Shown here piece by piece: positions 1-11,848 of a stretch of DNA of 64,000 bases. Position 1 is the stretch's first letter; each line of letters opens with the position of its first letter. A model generated the notes under the pieces. The model did not search any database. It was not told where the DNA came from and saw nothing but the letters and a program-made list of their open reading frames with translations. The position numbers were made by a program, and so were the translations under genes. Origin of the DNA: Epiperipatus broadwayi (taxonomy: Eukaryota > Onychophora > Udeonychophora > Euonychophora > Peripatidae); the NCBI GenBank assembly GCA_028023455.1, contig JAQFVV010012396.1:9528085-9592084 (forward strand), in the 5' to 3' direction.

Positions 1-3000
1 GTGGTTTAGTATTAATTGAACTTGTTATACAAGTGGCAAGTTTAAAAATATTCAACAAAAATTTAAAAAAAAAAAAAAAATTTCCATCAAATGGCTAAAC
101 TTCCTTGCAACTATAATATCTTCATGCCTAACCATTTTGGGGACCAGATGTAATGGTATTGTCTGATATACCTGGATGTTCTAGTCTGCAAATACACTTG
201 AACACACATATCAACTTTAGCAATCAGCTGGTTTGTCCATAACATATAACCAACTTACTTTCAATCTAAAAGTGCTGGTGTGCCTATCTGCCATATCCCA
301 AAGTTGATAGTGCCAAATGCAACTGTCTGGTCCATCCACATATATAAGAGAAAAAGAGCAAGCTCCCATCTAACTACTGCCGGACCTAGGGTCTTCATAT
401 AGGATGCTAGTGATAAAACGATGAAATACCTGACTAATGATTATATCCATCTTCAATACAAATCAGTTCATCTCATATTTTACCATTCTTTTTCAAAACC
501 GCTGCCTCAGATATTCGAACTCAGGAAGAATTCGCATTCGACTCTCTTAACAAGTATGTATCTATGCAAACTGTTAATTAATAACTAAAACATCACATTC
601 TATCTATCAAACAAAATATAACCTGTATTTAATGTTCTCTCCCATGCTGATTAAACAATAATGTGGATGTTTGCATGTGTAAAATATTGATTATAAGATG
701 TGATTAATTGAATGTAAATGCTGGATCAACAAAACTACAGAGATCTTGTTAATTTACAAAACTTCCTAATATTTATTTACAGACAAAAATAGGATATATT
801 TAAACATAAAATAAATCCTTAAACAATTTAGAAAATAAAAAAAAATTTCAATAAAGAAAAATATTTTTAAAAAAAAATCCCATAAATTACTTGGATATCT
901 CTATGTATTTACAGTTTCTATGTCTATGATGATAATAAAAAATTGCTAATTCTAAGTAAATTTAACTGCAACCTCAGATATAATATGCAATTTTAATTGT
1001 GAAAAAATATAATGGTCACACAACACAGAATATGATAGAATATAATATAAAGAATACTATTTTAAAAAGGGTTAGTCATTTATTCACTTTATCTTAAGAA
1101 ATATCAGTAACATATATATATATATAGTCGTGTCATGTGGTAAACACATTTTATATCAGTTGCTTTTAAAAAAATAAAATAAAAAAATCTCTTATCCTTA
1201 ACTAGTCTAGTGAAGTACTTAATTGTTTGTGCACATTTCAATCCCACATTTCTCAGTAGAAAGTAAATCATCTAAACTTTATTTAAAAAAAAAAACAACT
1301 TTTCAACCTATCCCACCTCCCCTACTCTCTTGATATTTTCCTATATTGGATTGTTCCCTCTGTATAATTAGCAATAGCTTTTTCCAAATATAAGATGGGA
1401 TAATAAATAAAAATAAAAATTGATACAACAAAAAAATAAAACATAATTTACAATTTTCCCTTTATATAAAGTTCTTATGGTTGATGGATTTTTTAAATAG
1501 ATGTTGAAGAACTCCAATTTAATTTGATAGAGCATCCTGAAGATATTTCAGTGAGCAGTATGTAGTTTAGTGTTACTCATTCCACAGATTTTTATTCTGT
1601 GTAAATATCAACTTCTCAGGCAATTTAACTGTAGACAGTCATATCTTTATATTTTTATATGGCCATAGTAGATAGAGAAAAATGTTTCACCCTGATGACA
1701 ATAACGCTCTTTAGCCAAAGTATTTCATGCTTGCACTATATATATACAACTTTATATAAATTTATAGTCAGTTTGTATCTAATAAAATATTTTTATAGAC
1801 AGAATAAAACTTAACTCAACTGTTTTAATTTCTTTTTTTTTCCAGTTCCTTTTAAACAAAAATCATGTTGCTTTTCTTTTTTAAATTTTGAATTGATAAT
1901 TATTTCCACTTATCTATCCAATAAATCAGATTAATGTTCCATCCATTTCTTTTACTTTTTATCCAAATGCCGAATTAATTAAGAAAAAAAAGTCTATTTT
2001 GTAGAAAAATATAAAAATAATCCTTCTCATAAAACTAGTCTTGACCAATCTTATTCCCAGCAAGAAGAAGCAGACGATTTTTTAATTGTTTCCTTTTTAT
2101 CTTGGCGCTATTTCTATTGTTTAAAAACAAGCATTTCAGCTTTAAAAAAATTTTTTTTTTTCATTGATTCATTAAAAAATAACAACACAAGTTATAAAAT
2201 AAATATACAATATTATTTGGTAGTCTAACCCGACATACACGATGGGCACTAGAGGAACTGTTTCTGTGTTAGCACACAGAACATACAGGGTAGGGGCATT
2301 GAAAGCAGAAATGCTTCTTCCAGATGCTACTGTTATAATTTTTTTTTAAAGTCATTGTCAATTTAATGCAATACAAATGATCAACATATATATATAACTA
2401 TGTACAATTTTTTTTAATATTAAGATTGACATTTTCTTAGTAATAAAATTTTATTACTAATATATATGTGTGTGTGTGTTTTTTTTTACAGTCAATTACC
2501 CATCACTCTTAGGTACTTAGTAAGTAATTATTACACTGTTTAGAAAAAAAAAATAAAAACATTAATCTTCCTTTCCAAAAGTGTTTTAGCAAAAACTTTT
2601 TATTTATGTTTCTACTTGCTAATTTAAAAAAAAATTCCATTATTTTAGATGGATTAGGTATAGGTGTTGGGTAGTGATTTTTAGCTACCTACACAATATA
2701 TTATGTATTTTATTTTCATACATATTGTGTAGTGATTTGTGATTGCTGATCACTAATATGCATATAATTTACACATGTAATTGCTCTTATGTATCAATTA
2801 TTGTAGTACAGAAGTTATTTCCTGTATTATGCAATTATTTGAGTATTTTAATTGTTTGCTATATCATAAACTGAAATTAAGCACACAGTCCATTACTTAA
2901 GTCATTCTTCATTGCTAATATTATATCATCATTAGGCAGGGTTGGTTAGTCTTAGAACAACAACAATGAAAGGCATGAGCAGTTAAATATGTCTATGCAA

Positions 3001-4098
3001 TAGACTAGGATTCATTCAAAACCATCTAATGATAATAATATCATAAATGAGAAATTATCAAATCTCAATTGTCTAAGAATATTTAAGCTACCATATATTA
3101 TATCTGTGCATAAATTAAAATAATACCAATAAGATTTAGAAAGATTGAATTACCTTTAATTAATTTATAAAGCAATTAACTAAAATGCCATCAATATGTT
3201 ATTTTATATATATGTAAATAAATTGTGTTTGTCTCATGATTTTTGGCAATTTGTCATCATTATTTGCAATCTATAACTTAAGTAATATAGTTAAGAGTGT
3301 CTTGTTTCTCCCTAATCTTGGCGGCTGTAAAAAAAAAAAGTTATTATTCTGTGATGTCCAAATGTGGAATGCACATGGGAATTGCTTCGGGTGATTTAAA
3401 TGTGCGTTGCACAATTCTGTCAGTTACAATATATATATAATGTGTCTAAAATATAATAATTATTAGATCCAGTTTATAAGAAATTTATAACTAAACAATA
3501 TTTTATAAGCAATCCAATGTTTTTATTTTGTTTTTAAATACATTTATTTGAGTTAAAACCTTTGTTTATTTAAGTAAAATTTTGAAATCAAAAATTTTAT
3601 ACAGGTCTTAGAAATGAATGATAATGCGATATTTCAGGGCAGTACCCTTGTTGTTTGCTATAGAAGTGTGATAGACTGAATTTCATAAATGTTGATATCA
3701 ATTCTGTAAGTTTTCAGTGATGCACATAAGAAGCAGTATGTGTGTATATATATAATTTTAAAAAAATCTTATATTAAAAAGTGTTTTAATGGTCATTGAA
3801 TATGAAAATAAAATAGATTTTTCTTGATTGTAAATTTTTTTTAATAAAAAATGTATGAAATTTTATATTCTTTTAATTGTAAAAGTTGATTTTTTAAAAA
3901 TGATTTCTTCTTGGACAAAATAACATTGTAAACAATTTTTAAAGTGTGCAATTTTTCTTTCAAAAAGTAAAAAGACTAATCTCTATTTTAAATTTTGAAA
4001 AGGAATAATCGCAAAAAAAATAAATACTAAAAAATTAAAAAGAATATATAAAAATAATATAAAATGTTTTTGAATTAAATATAGCTCACCGTATATGT
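1..4098. other. AT-rich region without recognised genes
   Basis: No open frame with recognisable protein similarity was found on either strand. Less AT-rich patches at about 110-480, 2220-2330 and 3300-3430 stand out against the background but match nothing I recognise. Small palindromes occur at 2437-2460 and 2690-2733. The rest is A/T runs and short AT repeats. Confidence 0.5.
2437..2460. repeat. 24-bp perfect palindrome
   Basis: The sequence starting TTAGTAATAAAA reads identically on both strands over 24 bases with no spacer. In AT-rich DNA this can arise by chance or slippage. No adjoining gene gives it a role. Confidence 0.6.
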
Positions 4099-4602
4099 AA
4101 ACAAAGGGAGTAAATAACCTTCCCCCAGGCTATGACTTAAAAGTACTCTAAATGTTGAACAAACGATCAAGGATAGAATGAATCCACCTATACTTTATAG
4201 CTCTGATGATTATAAGCATACCTTTGTCAACATTGTTGGTAATTCAAAGTGAAATTAATTTATCAACTAGCTGGAATATGGCACTCATTATAATTAATTA
4301 TACAAAGCTGGAGACAGGATCTCACTTTTAACATTTTGATTTTAATAATTAAACAAGTTTAATTATTAAAATCAAGGTGTTAAAGTGAGGATGCTGTCTC
4401 TAGCCTTGTATAATTATAACTTTTATAACTCATTAAGTGCTATATTCCAATTGATAAATTAATTTCACTCTGAATTACCAACAATCTTGACAAAGGTGCT
4501 ATCAAGAATAAGTGGATTCATTCAATTTTTGATCCTTTACTTAACATTTAGAGTGCTTTTAAGTCGTAGCCTTGGGGAGGATGATTTACCTTCTTTGTTT
4601 AA
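4099..4602. repeat. Spacer-less ~500-bp inverted repeat
   Basis: The left arm (about 4099-4352) and right arm (about 4353-4602) are imperfect reverse complements over their whole length. The outer ends are AAACAAAGGGAG on the left and CTTCTTTGTTT on the right. The centre is a self-complementary AT stretch with essentially no loop. No clear target-site duplication was found. It resembles a foldback or MITE-like element, or a palindromic retroposon of the kind seen elsewhere in the window. Confidence 0.75.
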
Positions 4603-4763
4603 ATAAATGCTTTCATTTACTAAGCAAATATTAAAAACTTAAAAACAATATATATATAAAATATAATAAATTCTTTTTTTTACTTAAAAAAAAGTCAAAA
4701 TGTAATTGATTCTTCAACTACAATTGGAGTTTTTACATTTAACTTCAAATAAAAGTGTGGTAT

Positions 4764-4869
4764 GTTGTCAAGTATTGGTGATCGAGAGGTCAGCAACAGC
4801 TGCTTTACAAGCAGTTGTCCCTGATTAGCGGGTTCACTTCCCGATTGATGCTATGACATATGAGAGAAA
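4764..4869 (+). mobile_element. tRNA-derived SINE copy 1
   Basis: A tRNA-like head shows an A-box region (GATCGAGAGGTC), a 5-bp anticodon-type stem with a 7-base loop, and a B box (GGGTTCACTTCCC). Its end pairs with its start as in an acceptor stem. The tail ATGACATATG plus an A-rich stretch is shared with the other copies. It is flanked by imperfect 13-bp direct repeats, AAAAGTGTGGTAT (4751-4763) and AAAAGTGTGATAT (4870-4882). Confidence 0.75.
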
Positions 4870-5281
4870 AAAAGTGTGATATATATCCAAAAATGAATTA
4901 ATTCAGTCCTTGCTTTTTATAACAAGGGATTGACTTAATTAGTTTCTGGACAGCCCATACTTTTATTTCTTGTTAAATATAATAATCTCAACGTAATGAT
5001 TGAATTAATTAATTTTCAGACTTTTATTTGAAGTTAAATAGAAAAAACTCTGATTGTGAGATTGAAAAATCAATTATTTTTTGACTTTTTAGTCCATAGT
5101 AAATAAAAGTTTATTATAAAATATTTTTAATCTATATTATTATTTAGATATTTGAAAAAATTATTGAACAATGAAACATAAGATTATTTAGTCAAATTTG
5201 AAATTGTAAAATATAAGTATTGAGAGATGTTGCTTTGCTAAAATTCTTGAAGTATATGCTGTATAAAGTGAGAATATTATT

Positions 5282-5360
5282 AATTTCGTGTGTCAAAGCA
5301 TCGGCCAGGAAGCGAACCCACAAACCCAGGACAACTGCTTGTAAGGCAGCTATGCTGACC
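5282..5360 (-). mobile_element. tRNA-derived SINE copy 2, truncated, in tandem with copy 3
   Basis: On the minus strand this is the same tRNA-like family: tail CATATGTCA-like, then GCATCGGCC and a B-box complement (GCGAACCCAC). It ends early, without the full A-box end. It lies between two of three identical 15-bp repeats, AGTGAGAATATTATT, at 5267-5281 and 5361-5375. Confidence 0.7.
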
Positions 5361-5375
5361 AGTGAGAATATTATT

Positions 5376-5476
5376 ATTTTCATATGTCAAAGCATCGGCC
5401 GGGAAGCAAATCTGCAAACCCGGGACAAATGCTTGTAAGGCAGCTGTGCTGACTACTCGACCACCAACGCTTGACC
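5376..5476 (-). mobile_element. tRNA-derived SINE copy 3
   Basis: Minus-strand copy with tail, B-box region, anticodon region and A-box end (complement of GTAGTCAGCACAG, with CGACCACCAACGC at the far end). It is flanked by AGTGAGAATATTATT at 5361-5375 and 5477-5491. With copy 2 it forms a tandem pair that shares the middle flanking repeat. Confidence 0.75.
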
Positions 5477-5491
5477 AGTGAGAATATTATT

Positions 5492-6602
5492 TTGTCTATA
5501 TTTAGCACAATATGAGGATCTTAGATACACTGATTAAAAAAAAAATACATTTCCCTTTTATTTTAACATTAGGTAAACCATTGAATTGTTATATTTAAAC
5601 TTTTACAGATTTTGTTTTTATTAAAAATTTTATTAGCAGTCATATGCACTTTGCTATGGCAAGATAAATTATGGTAATTAAGTAATTATTGTTCAAGTGT
5701 AATTTTTAACTCATTTTTTTAAAGATCTCAATTTTTAGAGATGTACATCTTTAAAATTTATAATTGCCTGCTTTTATTATAATAATAATAATAATAATGA
5801 AAGGATTAAACAAAACTACATTCTTGAAATTTTTTAGGATCACGGTAATAGGAACTAGTTTAAAAATTAGATAATACATCTGTGTGTGGGTATTTTGAAT
5901 ATGTAAATATATGTGTGAAATAGAAGCTTTTTTGCATTTAGATCTATGCAAATAAAAGAGGAGCTTTTTCTCTTATCAATCTCATTGATACTATTTTAAA
6001 TTTTTTTTAATACTGTTGGTACCATAAAAAAATCTTTGATCTTTATAGATATGTGCAGTGATGATATTCAAAATATTTATCAAACAGTGTAGGAAATTTA
6101 ATCCTCTTCTTGTTATATAAAGGTAAAAAATAAATCCGGAACTTATAATGCAAAAATGCTAATACAAAAATGCGATAGAAAACAGCAAGAAAAAAAAAGA
6201 GGGCTTTGTTACTTTCTATCTAATTTATAATAGAACTGATGGCGATATTCATAAATATTAGATTAAAAGTATAAGCTATTAAAGCAGCATTTCCTATTTA
6301 GATAAGAACTCATCATTTTAATTACCCACTATGTCACAATAAAATGTTATGCTGACATAATTCTGATAAATTTATTCAGTAATTTCTAAATATTTATTTG
6401 ATTTTTCCAACATATCTATAATGACTCACTTGTACTTTTGTTTGACGTTTTCTAGTTATTTATTATTTCAAAAAAAATATGTTTTTATTTTCAATATACT
6501 GAGTCTAGCTTAGTAATAAAAACAGAACATATGTAGAATTAATGCAGTAATTGTCTGCTACTTTAAAATCTTCAAAACAAAATTTGTACAATAATAAATT
6601 GT
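5492..6602. other. AT-rich spacer, no gene seen
   Basis: Contains an ATA-type microsatellite near 5778-5797 and many A/T runs. The open frames here are short and have no recognisable domain. Confidence 0.4.
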
Positions 6603-6615
6603 TGAATGAAGAAGA

Positions 6616-6864
6616 GAAAACACTAAACATCACATGATCACCATCTCTTATGCTAGCACATAACTGATATTAAACAGGCAAAACTCTCCATACAATAGTG
6701 CTCTCAGATCCAAGGCTCCTCACTGACGAAAACCACAAGCCAGAAACTAGTATGGGGATATTGAATGAGTAGGCACTATATAGGGATTTTATGCACAAGC
6801 ATTTTGGCATCCATTGATTACTCTGGTTGGCATAGGGTGGGACTACTATATGGAGAGTTTTGTC
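6616..6864 (+). mobile_element. Pal-1 palindromic retroposon, single-arm copy
   Basis: Carries the family's end motif (AAACACTAAACATCACATG, about 6624-6642), the AAACAGGCAAAACTC block, then the hammerhead-like core and the closing GGAGAGTTTTG block. It is bounded by a perfect 13-bp target-site duplication, TGAATGAAGAAGA, at 6603-6615 and 6865-6877, which fixes both ends. Only one of the two inverted arms is kept. Related copies in this window are 9920-10674, 17831-18020 and about 21323-21824. Confidence 0.8.
6717..6758 (+). ncRNA. Hammerhead-ribozyme-like motif (Pal-1 copy a)
   Basis: Helix I 5' strand TCCTCA (6717-6722), core CTGACGA (6723-6729, fits CTGANGA), a decayed hairpin (6730-6742), GAAAC (6743-6747), a 2-base loop, GTA (6750-6752), then TGGGGA (6753-6758), which pairs with TCCTCA over 6 bp including one G-U. 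Helix II has lost most of its pairs here, so activity is doubtful. The order and spacing fit a type-I hammerhead with a minimal helix III. Confidence 0.6.
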
Positions 6865-7431
6865 TGAATGAAGAAGATCTGAATACATCATATAAAAATA
6901 ATAAACTATTATAATTTAATTTGCAAATATAATTATGTGCTTTAAACATGTATGGTAGAATGGAAGTATTAAATAGATATAAAAATAATACATATCCATT
7001 TGTAAAAATTTTACAAGTATAGAAGCTTTTTAAAATTTTATAATCTGTTTTGACAATGGCTGGTATTCACAAGCTGATTATCATCATTGTGTGATATATA
7101 TATATATTTACAAAGACATGGTGTATCTGAGCAAGTTATTAAAAGCAAAAAGAATACACTACAAAAATTATTAGATTTCCTTCAGAGCATAACCCACTAA
7201 TATATACAATACTTTCAAAGAAATCAACTGATGGCAATGACTCTTACTCTTGATTAATATTGCAGGAATCCCAAAATGTACTTGCTAATTTTTTAATCCC
7301 ATATAGCCATTAGGTACCTACAACTGCTGACCTTTCATGTAAAGAAAATTTGCATGAATTGGAAGAATTGTCTAGTATTAAATAGGACATTATTAAACTT
7401 TGCAAAATTAAAAAACAAGATGATAATTAAT

Positions 7432-7541
7432 GTCAAGCATTGTTAGCCGAGAGGTCATCGCATCCACCTTGCAAGCAAGTAGTTGGTTGCAGACGGTTGT
7501 GGGTTCGCGTCCCGGCCGATGCTATGACATATGGAAAAAAA
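7432..7541 (+). mobile_element. tRNA-derived SINE copy 4
   Basis: A well-preserved tRNA-like head: AGCATTG at the start pairs with CGATGCT at the end as a 7-bp acceptor-type stem. Inside are an A box (TTAGCCGAGAGG), a long variable-arm-like insert (TTGGTTGCAGACGG) and a B box (GGGTTCGCGTCCC). The tail is ATGACATATGG followed by A's. Near-identical flanks (AGATGATAATTAA and AGATGATTAATT) suggest a target-site duplication. The long variable region points to a class-II tRNA ancestor. Confidence 0.8.
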
Positions 7542-7699
7542 AAGATGATTAATTGATTTAAAAAGTAATCATGTCTTTACTACAAAGCCACAAATATTAA
7601 AAGTACAAGAGTAGTGGCATTCATTGTAAATAAAAAATGAAATGACAACATTGTGAAGATTGATGCAATATCAGAAAAAATGGAAAGCTTAGTTATTTA

Positions 7700-9790
7700 A
7701 ATTTATGGACAATACCAGGATAATTCAAGTTTTTGTCCAACAAGATCTCATTATAATGAAAAGTAAAGAATTTTTATGTGGATGTACAAATTTTTTTTTG
7801 ATCAGACCAAATAACATTTTTAAATTGTCATGGGATTCTTTAATGCTAGAATTGGTAAACAATTGAAAGATGAAAGTACTGTGGGTACATTTGATTATAG
7901 TGATAGAAGTGAAAGAGAACACAGACTTCTGGAGTTTACAGATAAAGAAAATAAAAATGTGTAAAAGACATAAAAGCATCTAAAGAAAAATACATAGAAA
8001 TGAATTATGTTTTGGCTCACAAAAAATGTACAATTCAAGATTGTCATATTCTTAATAAATTCAACATAGGAAGTAATCAACTTTAATAATTTGTAAAACA
8101 TGTATTAATATAAAACTAGAAAGATAAACACTACTATGAAAGTTAATATTAACAGTTGGTATTTTTAATCTTCACAAACACTCCAATGAATTTAAATTAA
8201 AATATATAAACTATTTTAGAATGTTACTGGATTTTAAAAATGGTTCCGCTTGACTGATATCAATAAAAAGTTAACTAATACTCTAATAAGGACTGTAAAA
8301 AAAATAGTTGGATTAAAAAAGAACAACTTATCAACAAAAAAAAAAAATGATACAACAATGAATGAAAAAAAAAAAAAAGAAATATGAAAAGTAATAAGAA
8401 GATAATTGATATTTTATTAAGAAACTGCAAGAAAGATAGCTAGATAAAAAAGCAGCAACTTATTAATAAATTTTCTATTGAGACAGGAAAATGTATATAT
8501 ATAAAATGAATATAAAATTTTTAAAAAGTAAACAACTAAAATGAATTAAGTACTTATAACTTTTGTAAAATGGTACCAAATATAGTTAATAATGGTATAT
8601 GAAAAAAAAAAAAAGAATATAAAAATTTTAAATAACAATCCAATAAAAAAAATTAAATATCTAAATCTTTATAAAATGGGTAAAAAATATTTAGTCATAA
8701 TATAAGAAAATTTAATTGTGAATTTGCAAGAAAAGTTGTAGAAGAGAATAAAAATCTCAAAAATGTAAAACAAACATTTTGGTAGTAACAGGAAAAATTG
8801 TTCAGCAATAATAAAAAAGATAGAATATTACTAAAAAAGGAATTGACATCATAAGATGTATTGAAGGATTCTATAAAGAATTATATAATATTCTTTACAA
8901 TTATTACATTTTCTTAATTGCCAATTATTTTAATTGAAAAGATAAGATACACAATTCAATCTATACAAAAAAAGAAAAACTCCAAGAAATAATGAAATTA
9001 TTATTAATATTTTAATAGAAGTGAAAAAATAAAAAAATAAAGATGTACTAAATAATTAGAAAAACACTGTAATAATTAAAAACATAAATTACAGTTATCA
9101 GTCTTCTATTAATTCTATACAGATGTGGATTTTTAGTCTAAAGTAATGTTCAATGGATTTTCTTTGAAGAAGAAAATAAAGATTGATTATAGGGTAATAG
9201 AAATTATCAACTACAACGATTTTGGTCAGATTATTAATTAATACAGATGTAAGTATAAGGGATCAAAATAATTTTATATTTAACTTGGATGGAATGTTTT
9301 TGCTAGAAATAATTTAGTATTAAAAAAGAAAAAGTGATGTTTGAAAAATATTTTTAATATATGTTATTTATAATTCTGAGACTTGAACACTTAATAAATA
9401 AGTAATATAGTGAATTTACATCACTCAAGTATGGAGAGACTATATGCTAGGAATAATATAACAAGAAATCAAAAATTAAATGCATGGGTAAGAAAACAAA
9501 TTGAAATGATAGACATCATTGAAAGAATTAAGAGATTAAAATGGAACTAAGCTGTGCATATTGCTAGAAAAGTTATTAATAGATGGTCAATTGAATTTCT
9601 AAATTGGATCCCAAGAAATTGTAAAAGATCTAGAAAGAAACCACAAATGAGATGGATGGCTCAAATAAGGAAATTTGTTGGTGTGTTGTGAAGCTATGGA
9701 TCAGAAAAACTGGATTAACTTGTAAAGACTTATTCTGCAAAGGATCTACATTGCTTAAAAATGTTTGAAATTAAAAGACATAATCTTGAC
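7700..9790 (+). mobile_element. RTE-type LINE remnant (endonuclease to C-terminus)
   Basis: A broken non-LTR retrotransposon reading on the plus strand. Around 7832-7936 a frame reads like an AP-type endonuclease (FFNARIG, then SERE-RLLEF). Around 8000-8080 the pattern IGSNQL resembles the IGSDH end of the endonuclease. Around 9195-9310 fragments resemble the post-RT region (LGWNVFARN). At 9420-9700 come SMERLYA, VRKQIEMIDIIERIKRLKWN and the IARKVINRW/PQMRWMAQIRK stretch, typical of the C-terminal part of RTE-clade proteins. Frameshifts and stops are frequent and the RT core is largely lost. Identification is from motif order, not a database search. A tRNA-derived SINE lies 150 bp upstream on the same strand. 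A related copy is at about 22980-24420. Confidence 0.65.
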
Positions 9791-10027
9791 TTATAGATGG
9801 AATTTTATGAGCATATAAATATGCTTAGAGAAATTGAGGAGCAATGGATATAATGTTATAAATTGTGAGATTAAGATTATGTTTGCTAATTGAATGAATA
9901 ATCTATACTTCTATAGTCATTAAAACAGGCAAAACTCTCCATACAGTAGTGCTACTTAATGCCAATCAGAGTAACCAATGGGTGCCAGAAGGCTTGTGCA
10001 TAAAATCCCATCTAGTACCTACTCACC

Positions 10028-10074
10028 CAATATTCCCAGACTAGTTTTTGGTTTGTGGCCTTTGTCAATGAGGA
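10028..10074 (-). ncRNA. Decayed hammerhead-like motif (Pal-1 left arm)
   Basis: Minus-strand counterpart of the core at 10463-10504. Helix I strand TCCTCA is kept, but the core reads TTGACAA instead of CTGATGA and the second core block reads AAAAC instead of GAAAC. Essential bases are lost, so this copy should be inactive. Confidence 0.5.
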
Positions 10075-10297
10075 GCTTTGGATCTGAGAGCACTGCACCT
10101 AGATCTTAGGATCTAATGTAACCCTCCAGCAGCCACCTTTTATCTCTACTTAACTACAAAACCATGAGAATAAAGTTGAAAACACAATAATAGTGATCAT
10201 GTGATATTTAGTGGTTTAACACCAATCCTGCCTAATAGGGTAGTGGTGGTTATAGTTGTTAAAAAGCCAGAGACACCAAAGGGTGTGGGTACTGAAT

Positions 10298-10311
10298 TGG
10301 GTTCAGTCCCA
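10298..10311 (+). promoter_or_regulatory. Possible Pol III B box in the Pal-1 centre
   Basis: TGGGTTCAGTCCCA is close to the tRNA B-box consensus GGTTCNANTCC and sits between the two arms. A weaker version appears in the copy near 21570-21585. No convincing A box was identified, so promoter function is inference. Confidence 0.35.
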
Positions 10312-10462
10312 TATGATAATATAAGCTATTGAGCTTAGATTGAAATATTATTGTGTTTTCAAAATTATTTTCATGGTTTTGTAGTTAAGTAGAGATAAAA
10401 GGTGGCTGCTGGAGGGTTGCATCAGATCCTAAGATCCAGGTCAGTGCTCTCAGATCCAAAGC

Positions 10463-10504
10463 TCCTCACTGATGAAGGCCAAAAGCCAGAAACTAGTCTG
10501 AGGA
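10463..10504 (+). ncRNA. Hammerhead-ribozyme-like motif (Pal-1 right arm)
   Basis: Helix I strand TCCTCA (10463-10468), CTGATGA (10469-10475), hairpin with GGC/GCC pairing (10476-10488), GAAAC (10489-10493), TA, GTC (10496-10498), then TGAGGA (10499-10504). TCCTCA and TGAGGA pair in six Watson-Crick pairs; other copies have TGGGGA with a U-G pair at the same place, so pairing is kept while sequence changes. Helix III is only AC/GU around a 2-base loop. The base pair nearest the core in helix II is an A-A mismatch, a weak point. Confidence 0.7.
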
Positions 10505-10687
10505 TATTGGACGAGTAGGTACTAGATGGGGATTTTATGCACAAGCCTTCTGGTATCCATTGATTATTCTAGTTGACAATGAGTGGCACTACTGTATGAA
10601 GAGTTTTGCCTGTTTTAATAACAGTTATGTGGTAGCATAAGAAATAATAATCATGTGAGGTTTAGTGGTTTAACACTTCTATAGTCA

Positions 10688-11835
10688 GTACAATGGACCA
10701 ATTCTGCAAATATTTTGTTTTACATACGTATATAGCAAAGACATATAACCAATGTAGCCTTCAGATCTTATTTCAAAATGTCAGTATGCTTCAGTTTTTT
10801 TTTAAGAGAAAAGCTATTTTTTGCTTTTAAAGCTTAGTAGTATAATATGTATAAATGTATATATTTGACGACTAGTATCTTCCTGAAGTATGCTCTTTGT
10901 GGTAAAATGACAGATTCGAAAACCGAAGTCCCTGTATTGAAGTTCTCTTCAATGTTCAAACGTCACCTGGTTCAGTGATCAACTAATTATACAATTATTA
11001 TTACTATAAATAAATGTTAGGGAAATAATGCTAGTTCATTTTTCTCCCATAACAATTTTTATAAAATAATATTTAACTAAATATCAACAAATTCAATAAA
11101 AACTTAGATGTTTATTATTATTAAAATTCTATTACATAGTATTATGAATTTTATAAAATGATTAACCGTTTATTTTGAAAGAACACGATACAATTAAAAT
11201 ATTCAAAATAGTTCTGGCTTTAAAACAAGAATTTGCCAAGTGGCAAATATTGGTACTAAAATGTTGCACAAAACGTATTTGTTCTTTGATCATTTGACTT
11301 ATTTGGATTAAAATTGTAAATACAGTATATCATTTATACTTCAGAAACTCCACAATTATCCTTGAAAATGAAACAAAATATCTGTTATAATGTACGTGTA
11401 TTAGAAGTATTAAAATTGCTCATAATATAAATATCTGAAGTTAGGCTATTTTTAAAGAATATTAATTAAAAAAAGCTTTCAAGTTGCATCAACAACAACA
11501 AAAAAATCCTGCTGTCATTCTAATGATTTATTTTCAGAAAAGTAGTGAAGATAAAAATAATGAAGCCTGAGGTGAAATAAAAGAAAGATGGGGAAAAGTG
11601 ATAGCAAAGTTTTTTTTTTTATTATTCTAGGTTAAAATTAAATTATTATTAAAACATTCTTATTTTCAGATTTAAGAAATTAAGTAGTTTTTTAAAACAA
11701 GTTGTTGGTTTTTTTTAAAGTAAAGTTTAAATCTACTTTTTTCTACGTAGATCTCACAAAACTATTTTTAATTTTAAATATTGTATAGTATATCTAATTT
11801 TTTCACAAGTCAAAAAATTTTCCAATTTATTTGGA
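10688..11835. other. AT-rich spacer, no gene seen
   Basis: No recognisable coding region. A more complex patch at about 10860-10980 matches nothing I know. Several A/T runs. Confidence 0.4.
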
Positions 11836-11848
11836 TTTCCATAGTAAG

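Larger units (their letters stand above)
9920..10674 (-). mobile_element. Pal-1 palindromic retroposon, two-armed copy
   Basis: Fixed by a perfect 13-bp target-site duplication, ACTTCTATAGTCA, at 9907-9919 and 10675-10687. Two inverted arms of about 270 bp (about 9921-10190 and 10345-10618) face each other around a ~150-bp centre. The arm ends are TAAAACAGGCAAAACTC and its complement. The family end motif (GTTTAGTGGTTTAACAC) occurs once internally (about 10205-10222) and once at the right end. The centre holds GGGTTCAGTCCC (10299-10310), which resembles a Pol III B box. Each arm holds a hammerhead-like core: intact in the right arm, mutated in the left. Confidence 0.85.

Noticed and set aside
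7432-7541. Functional tRNA gene
   Set aside because: The tRNA-like fold is good, but the shared ATGACATATG tail, A-rich end, multiple copies and flanking duplications identify a SINE.
9920-10674. DNA transposon with 270-bp terminal inverted repeats
   Set aside because: Terminal sequences of the TSD-bounded unit are not inverted copies of each other, copies are often single-armed, and the duplications are 13-14 bp; retroposition fits better.
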